This document shows, piece after piece, positions 1 through 8,825 of a stretch of DNA of 64,000 nt. Both the position numbers and the translations under genes were made by a program. Within the stretch, counting starts at the first letter, position 1, and each line of letters opens with the position of its first letter. The notes beneath the pieces were generated by a model. The model was not told where the DNA came from and did no database searches. It saw nothing but the letters and a program-made list of their open reading frames with translations. This stretch comes from an uncultured bacterium (lineage in GTDB: Bacteria > Planctomycetota > Phycisphaerae > Phycisphaerales > SM1A02), in NCBI GenBank assembly GCA_903891095.1, contig CAITDI010000013.1, positions 1 to 64,000 on the forward strand, in the 5' to 3' direction.

Positions 1-182
1 CGTGGGGTGTTGATCGCGCCCAAGCGAGCGCGCGCACGGCCCGAGCGCGACGACTACCGCGCGCAGAAATCGCCACTTCGACGCGCACTCTTTGCGGAGT
101 GAAACACATCCTTGCCGATGAGGCTTCTCTGACTGCGTGACGCCAGGATGGCGTTCGTTCGCAACGGCATGGAGGCCACCGC
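1..182. other. Left edge, upstream of fliF
   Basis: No gene is supported here. One plus-strand frame is open from the edge to a stop at 100-102, so the end of an upstream gene could lie here, but the 33 residues resemble no flagellar rod or FliE C-terminus that I know. A GGAGG Shine-Dalgarno sequence at 171-175 serves fliF. Confidence 0.4.
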
Positions 183-1844
183 GTGCAGACCTTTCGCAAC
201 ATGCTCGAACTCGTTCGGGCCCGTCTCACCGGGCTGCCGGCTTCCGCGAAGCTTCTCGCGGGAAGCCTGGTGGTCATCCTTGCGCTGGGACTCTTTCTCG
301 TCGCCCAATGGAGCGCGAAGACGAGTTCGGTCCCGTTCGCGGTCAACCCGACGGCGTTTGAGGAGGCCCGTAAGTACCTCGCGACCCGCAATGTCGCCTT
401 CGAAGAGAAGAACGGCCAGATCCTCGTGCCCGCCGAGTCGCATGCCGAGCTGATCGCTGGCTTTGCCGAGACGGGCGCCGGCGCCGAGGTCGACTGGGGC
501 AAGCTCATGCCGTCGGATCCGTTTGCGACCGAGGGCGAGCGCAAGACGCGCCACCTGCTGGCGCTGCAGACGGTGCTCGCGCACACGATCTCGGGCTTCC
601 GCAACGTCAAGGCCGCGACTGTGCTCATCTCGCCCAAGCCGACGACCGCGCTCGGCTCGTCGCGCAACACGCAGACGGCCAGCGTGCACGTGACCATGCG
701 CTCGGGCGCGCTCACCCAGGACCAGGTCGACGCGATCGCGGCGATGGTCTCGGGCACGCAGGCCGGCATGAAGCCCGACGGCGTGTCGATCACCGACGGC
801 GCGCAGGCGTACCGCACCGCGGCGTCGCGCACTGGCTCGAGCGGCGAGAACCTCGAGCAGTCGCTCAAGATCGCCGACACCGTGCAGAGCCGCATCCTCA
901 ACCTGCTTTCGTCGATCGACGGCGTGCGCGTGTCGGTCAACCCGCAGGTCGTCACGACCGCGCGCACGATCCGCAAGAGCGACTACCGCGATCCGATCAC
1001 CGCGCCGCTGCAGGAGTCGAACACGACGTCGTCGACGAAGGGCGCATCGAGCGGCCGCGAGCCTGGCGTTGTTCCCAACACGGGGCTTTCGATCGGCGGC
1101 ACGCAGGGCGGCGGATCGCAGAGCGAGATCGAGAAGACCGACAGCCACTACGTCGCGAAGGTGCCGACCACCGAACTCACCGAGATCGATCCGACCGGCT
1201 ACGCCACCAAGATCGACGTCGGCATCGCGGTGCCGTGGAGCTACTTCGTGCAGGTGTGCAAGATGCAGAGCGCCGGCGGCGCTGCCGCTGACGCCTCGAA
1301 GGAGCCTTCGAAGGCCGATGTCGAGAAGGTGCGCGACGAGGAGCTGCCGCGCATCAAGAAGCTCGTGGAGCCGCTCGTCGCCACCGACGCCGTCGAAAGC
1401 GCGAAGAAGGGCACCGTCGAGGTCAGCTGGTTCTACGACTTCAGCGACCGTGCGCCGGCGACCTCGATGGCCGCGGGCCTTGGCGAGATCGTGCTCGGCG
1501 GCGGAAGCGGCGGCACGGGTGGCGGCGGCCTCATCAAGCCGATCACGCTCGGCGTGCTGGCGATCGCGAGCCTGTTCTTCATGTTCAACATCGCCAAGAA
1601 GGCGTCGGTGCGCGAGAACCTCCCGACTGCGGAGGAACTCGCGGGCGTGCCGCCGAAGCTCGAGTCCGACGACGCCGAGATCGTCGGCGAGGCCGACGAG
1701 GCGACGCCTGCGCTCGAGGGCATGGAGCTCGACGACGACAGCCTGCGCCGCGCGCAGATGCTCGAGCAGCTCAACGAGCTCGCCGACCGCGACCCGGTCG
1801 AAATCGCTGGAATTCTGCGGCGCTGGATGCGCACGACCGCCTGA
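183..1844 (+). CDS. fliF: Flagellar MS-ring protein FliF
   Basis: FliF forms the membrane-supramembrane ring on which the rotor, C ring and export gate are built. The 553-aa length matches the family. A first membrane helix spans about residues 20-43. Next come the YscJ/FliF ring-building domains and a Gly/Ser-rich stretch, then a second helix at about 452-472. The acidic C-terminus ends in LADRDPVEIAGILRRWM, the type of segment that binds the FliG N-terminal domain. The start is GTG, chosen because GGAGG lies 7 nt upstream. It is the first recognisable gene of a rightward flagellar operon, with fliG 27 nt downstream. Confidence 0.96.
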   Translation: MQTFRNMLELVRARLTGLPASAKLLAGSLVVILALGLFLVAQWSAKTSSVPFAVNPTAFEEARKYLATRNVAFEEKNGQILVPAESHAELIAGFAETGAGAEVDWGKLMPSDPFATEGERKTRHLLALQTVLAHTISGFRNVKAATVLISPKPTTALGSSRNTQTASVHVTMRSGALTQDQVDAIAAMVSGTQAGMKPDGVSITDGAQAYRTAASRTGSSGENLEQSLKIADTVQSRILNLLSSIDGVRVSVNPQVVTTARTIRKSDYRDPITAPLQESNTTSSTKGASSGREPGVVPNTGLSIGGTQGGGSQSEIEKTDSHYVAKVPTTELTEIDPTGYATKIDVGIAVPWSYFVQVCKMQSAGGAAADASKEPSKADVEKVRDEELPRIKKLVEPLVATDAVESAKKGTVEVSWFYDFSDRAPATSMAAGLGEIVLGGGSGGTGGGGLIKPITLGVLAIASLFFMFNIAKKASVRENLPTAEELAGVPPKLESDDAEIVGEADEATPALEGMELDDDSLRRAQMLEQLNELADRDPVEIAGILRRWMRTTA

Positions 1845-1871
1845 CGGATACACGAAGTAGGAACTCCGACC

Positions 1872-2912
1872 ATGGCATATCGCCCAGGCATGAAACTCCC
1901 GAACTCCGCCGACGAGCTCGACGGCACGCTCAAGAGCGCGATCCTGCTGCTGCTGCTCGACGCGGATAGCGCGGGCAAGCTGCTCAAGGAGATGCCGACC
2001 GACGCCGTCGAGGAAGTCACGCGCGCGCTCGCCGCGCTCGGCGACGTGCCCAAGGAACTCGGCCAGCAGGTGATCAGCGAGTTCTACTCGCTCGCGATGG
2101 CGCAGGGCTACGTGCGCGAGGGCGGCCTCGACTACGCGCGCAGCCTGCTCAAGAACTCGCTCGACCCGAAGACCGCCGAGAAGGTCATCCAGCAGATCCA
2201 GACGCAGGTGCAGCGCACGCCGTTCTCGTTCCTGCAGAAGGCCGAGAGCGAGAACCTGCTCACCTTCATCCAGGAAGAGCACCCGCAGACGATCGCGCTG
2301 ATCGTGAGCCATCTCCCGCATCACAAGGCGAGCGAGATCCTGATCGGCCTTCCGCAGGCCAAGCAGATCGAGGTCGTCCGCCGCGTGGCCAACATGGAGC
2401 AGACGAACCCCGAGGTCATCCGCGAGGTCGAGCTTGCGCTGGAAAGCCGGCTTTCCAACATGATCGGCACCTCGAGCGAGAAGGTCGGCGGCGTGGAGAC
2501 CGTCGCCGAGATCCTCAACCTCGTCGACCGCTCGACCGAGCGCTCGATCATGCAGGGCGTCGAGAGCGAGGATCCCGATCTCGTCGAGGAAATCCGCCGC
2601 CGCATGTTCGTGTTCGAGGACATCAACCACGTCAACGACAAGGGCATCCAGTCGGTGCTCAAGGAAGTCGAGAACGACGAGCTCTGCCTCGCGCTCAAGA
2701 CCGCGTCGGACGCGCTCAAGAACAAGATCCTCGCCAACATGTCGTCGCGCGCCGCCGAGTCGATCCGCGAGGACATGGAGTTCATGGGACCGGTGCGCAT
2801 CAGCGACGTCGAGGCCGCGCAGCAGCGCATCGTCGACATCGTGCGCCGTCTCGAGGAATCGGGCGACATCATCATCTCGGGTCGCGGCGGGGCGCAGGAC
2901 GTGGTGGTCTGA
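1872..2912 (+). CDS. fliG: Flagellar motor switch protein FliG
   Basis: FliG is the C-ring component that binds FliF and meets the stator to generate torque and switch rotation. The 346-aa product has the N-terminal FliF-binding domain, the middle-domain EEHPQ motif near residues 134-138, and the C-terminal charged torque domain with MFVFEDI near 245 followed by KEVENDELCLALK. Length and order are normal for the family. An AGGA Shine-Dalgarno core sits before the ATG. It lies between fliF and fliH in the usual order. Confidence 0.97.
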   Translation: MAYRPGMKLPNSADELDGTLKSAILLLLLDADSAGKLLKEMPTDAVEEVTRALAALGDVPKELGQQVISEFYSLAMAQGYVREGGLDYARSLLKNSLDPKTAEKVIQQIQTQVQRTPFSFLQKAESENLLTFIQEEHPQTIALIVSHLPHHKASEILIGLPQAKQIEVVRRVANMEQTNPEVIREVELALESRLSNMIGTSSEKVGGVETVAEILNLVDRSTERSIMQGVESEDPDLVEEIRRRMFVFEDINHVNDKGIQSVLKEVENDELCLALKTASDALKNKILANMSSRAAESIREDMEFMGPVRISDVEAAQQRIVDIVRRLEESGDIIISGRGGAQDVVV

Positions 2913-2956
2913 CAACGGCGTGCAGTCGCTGAGAAGTTCGCGCGACGAAGGTTCCA

Positions 2957-3856
2957 ATGGCAGTACTCAAGCAGTCAACCTCTCGTGCGGCGATCGCGCT
3001 TGGCGGCGTGTTCGATCTCGTCGACCTTCGCGTCGGAGCGGAGCGCGCGCTGGCGGAAGCGCGCGCCGAAGCCGCGCGCATCGTCGATGAGGCGAAGCGC
3101 GAGGGCGATCGGCTTCGCGCCGAGGCGCGTCGCGAGGGCGTCGCTGCCGGCGAGGCAGAAGGCCGCGCCAAGGGCCTCGAGGAAGGCCGCCGCAAGGGCG
3201 AGGCCGAGGGCCACGCTGCGGCGAAGGCCGAGCATGACGCGGCGTTCCGCGCGATCGAGGAAGGATTCGCCAACGAGTTCGGCGCCTGGATCGGCGCGCG
3301 CGACGACGTGATGCGCGCGGCGGAGCGCGATCTCGCGGGCATCGCGGTCGCGATCGCCGAAGGCATCGTGCGCGAGCATGTGCAGATCAACCGCGACGTG
3401 GTGGTGCGCGAGGTTCAGGCCGCGATCGCGTTGTTTGCGCGCGCCACGCGGGTGACCGTCGAGACCGCGCCCGAGGATCTCGAGATCGTGCGGCACGCGA
3501 TGCCGACGCTCGCCGAGGCGCTGCCGCAGGGCGCGATCGTGCAGATCGTCGCGCGCGAAGGCATGGAGCGCGGCGGCTGCGTGATCCGCTCGAGCGAAGG
3601 CGCGATCGACGCGCGGCTCGAGACGCAGTTCCGCCGCATGCGTGAAGGGCTCGTCGGCATCGAGCACGCACGCGCGACCGAAGCAGCGATCGCCGAAGCC
3701 GCGCAGGAAATCGAGTCGCCGGGCGTGCGCGCGGGCGACGAGCTGCATGGCGAGGGCGAATCGCACGAGGAATCGCAAGCCGACACGCACGACGACACGC
3801 ACGACGACACGCAAGCCGACACCGAAGACGGGGCCGAAGACGGGGCCGACTCATGA
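2957..3856 (+). CDS. fliH: Flagellar assembly protein FliH
   Basis: FliH is the negative regulator and peripheral stalk of the FliI export ATPase. The N-terminal half (about residues 27-100) is a highly charged Ala/Glu/Lys helix with repeated small-residue spacing such as AAGEAEGRAKGLEEG, typical of FliH. The C-terminal half (about 110-235) is the FliH/V-type ATPase E-subunit-like domain. The last 25 or so residues form an acidic, repetitive tail (THDDTHDDTQADTEDG), an odd addition to the family. The stop overlaps the fliI start (ATGA), so the two are translationally coupled. Confidence 0.9.
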   Translation: MAVLKQSTSRAAIALGGVFDLVDLRVGAERALAEARAEAARIVDEAKREGDRLRAEARREGVAAGEAEGRAKGLEEGRRKGEAEGHAAAKAEHDAAFRAIEEGFANEFGAWIGARDDVMRAAERDLAGIAVAIAEGIVREHVQINRDVVVREVQAAIALFARATRVTVETAPEDLEIVRHAMPTLAEALPQGAIVQIVAREGMERGGCVIRSSEGAIDARLETQFRRMREGLVGIEHARATEAAIAEAAQEIESPGVRAGDELHGEGESHEESQADTHDDTHDDTQADTEDGAEDGADS

Positions 3857-5232
3857 AGCTCGCCGCGATTCCAGCGGCGATCCGCGCGATCGAACCGCGT
3901 GAAATCGCGGGCACGGTGCGATCGGTCCGCGGGCTTGTGCTCTCGGTCGACCAGCTTCCGCTCCCCGTCGGTTCGCTCGTGCGCGTGCATGTCCCGCATC
4001 GCGCCGAACCGCCGCGCGGCGAAGTCGTCGGTTTCGACGGCCCGCGCGCGCTGGTGATGCTGCTCAACGAAGCCGACGGCGTCGCCTCCGGCGTGCGCGT
4101 GGTCGCCGAGCAGCCGTTCGCGACGATCAGCGTGAGCGAATCGTGGCTTGGCCGCGTGGTCGATGCGCTTGGCAATCCCCTCGACGGCAAGGGCCCGATC
4201 GCGCCTGGTTCGCCGCAGCCGATCTGGCCCGCGCGCACGAGCCCGCTTTCGCGCGGCGTCGTGCGCGATGCGCTGCCGACTGGCGTCCGCACGATCGATT
4301 CGATGCTCACGATCGGCAAGGGCCAGCGCATGGGGATCTTCGCGGGTCCCGGCGTCGGCAAGAGCACGCTGCTCGGCTCGATCGCGCGCGGCACCAGCGC
4401 GCAGGTCAACGTGATCGGCCTCATCGGCGAGCGTGGTCGCGAAGTGCCCGAGTTCATCGAGCACGTGCTCGGCGAGGAAGGCCTCAAGCGCTCCGTCGTC
4501 GTCGTCGCGACCGGCGACGAGAGTCCGCTCATGCGCGTGCGCGCGGCGACCGTCGCGTGCAGCGTGGCGGAGTACTTCCGCGACGGCGGGCTCGACGTGC
4601 TGCTCATGCTCGACTCGATCACGCGATTCGCGCAGGCGCAGCGGCAGATCGGCCTTTCCGCAGGCGAGACGCCCGCCACGCGCGGCTACACGCCGAGCGT
4701 GTTCGCGATGCTCCCGCGGCTCCTCGAGCGCGCGGGCACGATCGCAGGCGGCGGATCGATCACGGGCTTCTACACCGTGCTCGTCGAAGGCGACGACATG
4801 ACCGAGCCGATCGCCGACGCGGCGAAGGGCATCCTCGACGGACACATCCTCCTCTCGCGCAAGCTTGCGGAACGCGTGCATTACCCCGCGATCGACGTGC
4901 TTTCCTCGATCTCGCGCGTCGCCGACCAGGTGAGCGACAAGAACCATCTCGCCGCGCGGCGCCACATCGCGCGACTGCTCGGCGCCTACCGCGAGGCCGA
5001 GGAGCTCATCCAGATCGGCGCCTACGCGAAGGGCTCGAACCCCGATGTCGACGCCGCGATCGCGATGCGCCCGATGATCGACGCGTTCCTCAAGCAGGGC
5101 TCCACGGAGCGCGCGGATTTCCCGCGCACGCTGCGCTCGCTGATCGAACTCTCGCTCGCCGCGGAGCAGTCGGGCCGTCGCGCGCCCGCACCGCAGCAAG
5201 CGCCCGCGCCGCAGCAACCGCAGAAGAAGTAG
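3853..5232 (+). CDS. fliI: Flagellum-specific ATPase FliI
   Basis: FliI is the ATPase of the flagellar type III export apparatus, homologous to F1-beta. The 459-aa product shows the Walker A motif GPGVGKST near residues 165-172, a Walker B strand LLMLDSITRF near 249, and the family segment GLSAGETPATRGYTPSVF. It overlaps fliH by 4 nt and is followed by fliJ, its usual partner. A short Ala/Pro/Gln-rich tail ends the protein. Confidence 0.97.
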   Translation: MKLAAIPAAIRAIEPREIAGTVRSVRGLVLSVDQLPLPVGSLVRVHVPHRAEPPRGEVVGFDGPRALVMLLNEADGVASGVRVVAEQPFATISVSESWLGRVVDALGNPLDGKGPIAPGSPQPIWPARTSPLSRGVVRDALPTGVRTIDSMLTIGKGQRMGIFAGPGVGKSTLLGSIARGTSAQVNVIGLIGERGREVPEFIEHVLGEEGLKRSVVVVATGDESPLMRVRAATVACSVAEYFRDGGLDVLLMLDSITRFAQAQRQIGLSAGETPATRGYTPSVFAMLPRLLERAGTIAGGGSITGFYTVLVEGDDMTEPIADAAKGILDGHILLSRKLAERVHYPAIDVLSSISRVADQVSDKNHLAARRHIARLLGAYREAEELIQIGAYAKGSNPDVDAAIAMRPMIDAFLKQGSTERADFPRTLRSLIELSLAAEQSGRRAPAPQQAPAPQQPQKK

Positions 5233-5245
5233 GCAGGACTAGACC

Positions 5246-5737
5246 ATGGCCCGATTCCGATTCGCACTTCAACGCGTGCTCGACCGCCGCCTCGACGAGG
5301 AGGAGGTCAAGCGCCGGGCGCTCGCCGCGATCGAGAAGAAGCGCCGAGATCTCGAGGATTCGCTGCGTGCGCGACAAGGCGACATCCTCGCGGGCCGCGA
5401 CGCCTGGCGCGCGCAGCTCGTGGGCACCATCGATCCCGCGTCGCTGCGCCACCACGCGTCGGCGAGCCTCGGGCTCTTTCGCAAGGCGCAGCGCACCGTG
5501 CTCGAGATCGCTTCGCTCGAAAAGGGCATGACCAAGGCGCGCGCCGAAGCCGTCGAGGCATCGCGCGCGCGACGCACGCTCGAGATCCTCCGCGACCAGC
5601 GTCTGGCGGCGTTTCGCGCGGAACTCGATCGCCGCGAACGCGTCGCGCTCGACGAGTTCGGCTCGAACCTCGCGCAGCAGCAGAAGCAGCAGGCAACTGA
5701 AACGGCACGCGAACAGGAACAGGAACTGACACCATGA
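5246..5737 (+). CDS. fliJ: Flagellar export protein FliJ
   Basis: FliJ is the small coiled-coil chaperone and central stalk that docks into the FliI hexamer. The 163-aa product starts MARFRFALQRVLDRRLDEEE, a typical FliJ opening, and is nearly all charged alpha-helix up to a Gln-rich C-terminus. The ATG follows GCAGGA. Its stop overlaps the next start (ATGA at 5734-5737). The call rests on helix composition, length and position directly after fliI, because FliJ proteins are poorly conserved. Confidence 0.85.
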   Translation: MARFRFALQRVLDRRLDEEEVKRRALAAIEKKRRDLEDSLRARQGDILAGRDAWRAQLVGTIDPASLRHHASASLGLFRKAQRTVLEIASLEKGMTKARAEAVEASRARRTLEILRDQRLAAFRAELDRRERVALDEFGSNLAQQQKQQATETAREQEQELTP

Positions 5738-6627
5738 ACTCCTTCGTCAAGCTCGGCATCGTGGTCGCCACCGCGAATCTCCTCGCAGTCGCCGGTTTCG
5801 CCGGCTGGCTCGCGGCGACTGGCCGCATCGATCGCGAGCGCATGGACCGCGTGCGAGAGCTCTTCGCCAAGCCCGTTGCCGACGAGGCCAAGGAGAAGCA
5901 GGACGCGCTCTCCAAGGCCGACGAAGCCGCACTCGCCGAAGACGCGATGCGCAGGCTTCGCGAGCTGCCGATGGCCAGCGCCGAGCGCGCCGACAGCACC
6001 GCGCGCACCGAGGAGCGCATCGAGCTGGGGCTCCGCACGTTCAAGGACTCGACCGAGCGCATGCGCGACGGGCTCCGCAACGCCGAACGGACGCTCGACG
6101 AGCAGATCCGCGACTTCGAGAAGCGCAAGACCGCGTGGGAGGAGTCGATCGCCAGTGATAAGCAGCGCGCGACCGATGAGCAGTTCCGCAAGGCCGTGCG
6201 TCTGGTCGAGTCGCTGCCGCCCAAGCAGGCGCGCTCGTGGATCCTCGAGCTGGTCAATACCGGCAAGACCGACACGGCGGTCGCGTATCTCGACGCGATG
6301 AGCGGCGCGAAGGCGTCGAACCTGCTCAAGAGCTTCAAGGGCGACGAGGAAACCAAGGTGGCAACGGAATTGCTTGAGCGTCTCCGCATGCTCGGCCTCG
6401 AGAGCGAGGCACGCGCGGAACGCCCCAATGCCGTCAAACCTGCCGACAATCCCGTCGATTCTGCCCGCTCCTCGAGTCGAGGCGCGGTTGGACCCGCGCC
6501 CCGCGCCGATGCCGGGAGTGGTCCAGCCAGCAACCGCTCGCTCGAGCTTCCGGGAGCTGCTGCGAAGCGGCCTGGCCAAGAGCAAGGCGCCGGACAGCCC
6601 GGCGCCCGCGCGAACGCGGACAAGTGA
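5734..6627 (+). CDS. MotE-like flagellar membrane protein (MgtE-N-like domain)
   Basis: A single N-terminal membrane helix (residues about 6-27) is followed by a long charged coiled coil (about 30-145). Next is a small helical domain (about 148-215) with the pattern AVRLVESLPPKQARSWILEL, which resembles MotE and the N-terminal domain of MgtE transporters. MotE proteins commonly sit after fliJ and act as periplasmic partners of the motor. The final 80 or so residues are Ala/Pro/Ser-rich and overlap the start of fliK in another frame. The family call comes from architecture and position and is not certain. Confidence 0.65.
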   Translation: MNSFVKLGIVVATANLLAVAGFAGWLAATGRIDRERMDRVRELFAKPVADEAKEKQDALSKADEAALAEDAMRRLRELPMASAERADSTARTEERIELGLRTFKDSTERMRDGLRNAERTLDEQIRDFEKRKTAWEESIASDKQRATDEQFRKAVRLVESLPPKQARSWILELVNTGKTDTAVAYLDAMSGAKASNLLKSFKGDEETKVATELLERLRMLGLESEARAERPNAVKPADNPVDSARSSSRGAVGPAPRADAGSGPASNRSLELPGAAAKRPGQEQGAGQPGARANADK

Positions 6628-8242
6628 CGCGTCGATCAAGGACCGCTCGCTGAAGGACCGCTCGCTTAAGGACAACGCATCCAAGCCTGACCTCACCAAT
6701 CGCGATTTGACCGCCGACGCCGCCGCTGCGGCCGTCTCTCCCCAGCGACAGCAGGACCGCAGCACGCCCGTCACGGGCGGCGAGTCGAATGCTGGCGCGA
6801 CCTCGTCCGACGCGACTTCGTCCGACGCGGTTGCTTCCGACACCGGTTCCAACCCATCGACGGCCATCGATGACGCGCGCGCCGTCGATCGCGCGGCGAC
6901 CCAGGACCAGGGCAACGACTCGAACGATGCTGCCGCCTCGTCAGCTGCCGCCGCGCAGAACGAGCAAGCAGCGGGGGCCGTCGCCGCGCAACTCGGCGCT
7001 GCAGCCGCTGGAAATACGGCGATTTCGTCCGGCAACGACGCGCGCGCCCAGGCGACCGACGCGAACAGCAACGCGTCCACCCCGACCGTGAGCGCGCAAG
7101 CGAATGCCGCACTCGACGCGGCCGCTGCCGATGCATCGAACGCCGTCACGCAGCGCGCGAACGCTGGAGCTCCGCAGGCGTCCGACGCGAACACCGCGCA
7201 GGCCGCCGCCGCGGCAACCGACGAGTCGCGCGCCAATCGCTCCGACCGCAATCGTCCGGCAAGCGCCGCCGCGACCGACAACGCGACAAACAACGCGACC
7301 AACGCCAACGCAACCTCGAAGAACGACCCGCTCGCGCGCCTCCTCGAGAACGCGCAGGCCGCCATGCAGGACGCGATGCAAGGCCAGCGCGGAAACTCCG
7401 CGAATCCCGTCGCCGCGCGCCTCGCCGAAGTCGAAGGCACGATCGCGCGCGATCGCGTGTCCAAGGCCCTCGCCGACGGCGGCGCGTCGATCGAGACGAC
7501 CATCCGCGCGCAGCCCGACGCCGATGCGCCTGTCGTCGCCGCAGCGGCGACCGACGCGCAGAACGCGCTCGCCTCAGGCATGTTTGCGCCGATCGCAGGC
7601 ACGAACGACGCGAATGCCGCGGCCAGCAGCGGTATCGGCGCACTCGACGCAGGAAGTGCCTCTGCCGGCCTCGCCTCCGATCTCGTCGCGGCGACGCGCG
7701 AGGAGCTTCCGCCCGCCGCGCAACTCGCGGCAAAGGGCGCGGGAATCCTCGCGAGCCAGCGCGGCGGCAGCATCACCATGCGACTCGAGCCACCCGCGCT
7801 CGGGCAGCTGCGCATCGAGCTCCAGATCAGCCAGGGGGCAGTTGTTGCCGACTTCACGGCCGCGACTCCCGAGGCACGGCTGTTGCTTGAAGCGAACCTT
7901 GGCATGCTGCGTGAACGACTCGAATCCCAAGGTCTCTCCGTTGAGCGCATCACTGTGCACGGCGGTCGCGGCACGGAAGCCGCGGCCACGCTCACAGCGC
8001 CGGCGGACTCCCAGCCGCGCCAGGATGGCGCGGGTGCACGGAACGATCGAGGCAGTGAAGGCGATCGCAGCAGCTCGCGGCAGGATGCCGCTGGTGGCGA
8101 GAGCCGCGGGCGTCGCGATGGCGACCTCCGCGGGAACCGCGAGCGCACGGATGCGCAGCGGCAGGGCACGACGCGTGGATTCGCGGGTGTCCTTCACGGC
8201 GAAACGGCGCGGAGGACGGAACCGATGCGCCGCGCCGTCTGA
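6428..8242 (+). CDS. fliK: Flagellar hook-length control protein FliK
   Basis: FliK is the secreted ruler that measures hook length and switches export specificity. The protein is about 604 aa. It has a long disordered Ala/Asn/Asp/Ser-rich ruler region and then a C-terminal Flg_hook domain at about 440-520, recognisable from SITMRLEPPALGQLRIEL and the following AATPEARLLLEANLGMLRERL. I chose the ATG at 6428 (MPSNLPTIPS), which overlaps the preceding gene by 200 nt. An upstream start at 6374 in the same frame is possible but would add a non-FliK-like Arg/Ser stretch. In-frame 15-bp repeats near 6640-6680 give the repeat KDRSL. Confidence 0.88.
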   Translation: MPSNLPTIPSILPAPRVEARLDPRPAPMPGVVQPATARSSFRELLRSGLAKSKAPDSPAPARTRTSDASIKDRSLKDRSLKDNASKPDLTNRDLTADAAAAAVSPQRQQDRSTPVTGGESNAGATSSDATSSDAVASDTGSNPSTAIDDARAVDRAATQDQGNDSNDAAASSAAAAQNEQAAGAVAAQLGAAAAGNTAISSGNDARAQATDANSNASTPTVSAQANAALDAAAADASNAVTQRANAGAPQASDANTAQAAAAATDESRANRSDRNRPASAAATDNATNNATNANATSKNDPLARLLENAQAAMQDAMQGQRGNSANPVAARLAEVEGTIARDRVSKALADGGASIETTIRAQPDADAPVVAAAATDAQNALASGMFAPIAGTNDANAAASSGIGALDAGSASAGLASDLVAATREELPPAAQLAAKGAGILASQRGGSITMRLEPPALGQLRIELQISQGAVVADFTAATPEARLLLEANLGMLRERLESQGLSVERITVHGGRGTEAAATLTAPADSQPRQDGAGARNDRGSEGDRSSSRQDAAGGESRGRRDGDLRGNRERTDAQRQGTTRGFAGVLHGETARRTEPMRRAV

Positions 8243-8276
8243 CTGTTGAAGCAGTGCCAGCACGAAGGAAACGAAC

Positions 8277-8792
8277 ATGCCCGCGATCACCCCGACCAAC
8301 AACGCGACGAATCCCAACGCCCTCGGCGCCGATGTCGCGCGCATGCCCAAGAGCCGCTTCAGCAGCATGTCGAGCGAGGACTTCATGAAGATCATCTTCA
8401 CGGAGCTCCAGTCGCAGGATCCGTTCAAGCCGAACGACTCGTCCGCGATGCTCGAGCAGCTCAACTCGATCCGCTCGATCGAGAGCGATGTCGCGCTCAC
8501 CGACAATCTCAAGACGATCGTGTTCCAGAACCAGCTTTCGAGCGCGGGCGGACTGATCGGAAAGCGCATCGCGGGCCTCACCGCCGACTCGCAGCGGGTT
8601 GGTGGTGTGGTCAAGAGCGTCGCGCGCAACGACACCGAGGTCGCGCTGGTGCTCGAGAACGGCTGGACCATCCCCATGAGCAACGTCGAGTACATCGACA
8701 ACGGCAGTACGCCAGGCACGGGCACGGGCACGGGTACGGGTACGGGCTCGGGCTCGGGCTCCGGCTCCGGCTCCGGCTCCGGCAACCCTTGA
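8277..8792 (+). CDS. flgD: Flagellar hook-capping protein FlgD, short form
   Basis: FlgD caps the growing hook and is needed for FlgE polymerisation. The conserved N-terminal block is clear: EDFMKIIFTELQSQDPFKPN, then AMLEQLNSIRSIES. After it comes a short beta domain (GKRIAGLTADSQRVGGVVKS) and VEYI, as in the short Bacillus-type FlgD, and there is no full FnIII/Tudor hook domain. The last 25 residues (about 147-171) are a pure Gly-Thr then Gly-Ser dipeptide tail encoded by a hexanucleotide repeat. AAGGA lies upstream of the ATG. Confidence 0.9.
   Translation: MPAITPTNNATNPNALGADVARMPKSRFSSMSSEDFMKIIFTELQSQDPFKPNDSSAMLEQLNSIRSIESDVALTDNLKTIVFQNQLSSAGGLIGKRIAGLTADSQRVGGVVKSVARNDTEVALVLENGWTIPMSNVEYIDNGSTPGTGTGTGTGTGSGSGSGSGSGSGNP
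8715..8783 (+). repeat. Hexanucleotide repeat inside the 3' end of flgD
   Basis: About eleven 6-bp units (GGCACG, GGTACG, GGCTCG, GGCTCC) run to the end of flgD and encode alternating Gly-Thr then Gly-Ser. Because the unit is 6 bp, gain or loss of copies changes tail length without shifting frame. Confidence 0.85.
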
Positions 8793-8825
8793 CGCCCAGC
8801 GCTTGATTTCACGCGATTTGAAGCC

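Noticed and set aside
145-165. Sigma-54 -24/-12 promoter before fliF
   Set aside because: GG at 150-151 and GC at 161-162 are separated by nine bases, not ten, and the rest of the consensus is weak.
54-2957. Long minus-strand open frame opposite fliF-fliG
   Set aside because: It mirrors two clear flagellar genes. The Arg/Leu/Asp/His-rich product is typical of antisense frames in high-GC DNA.
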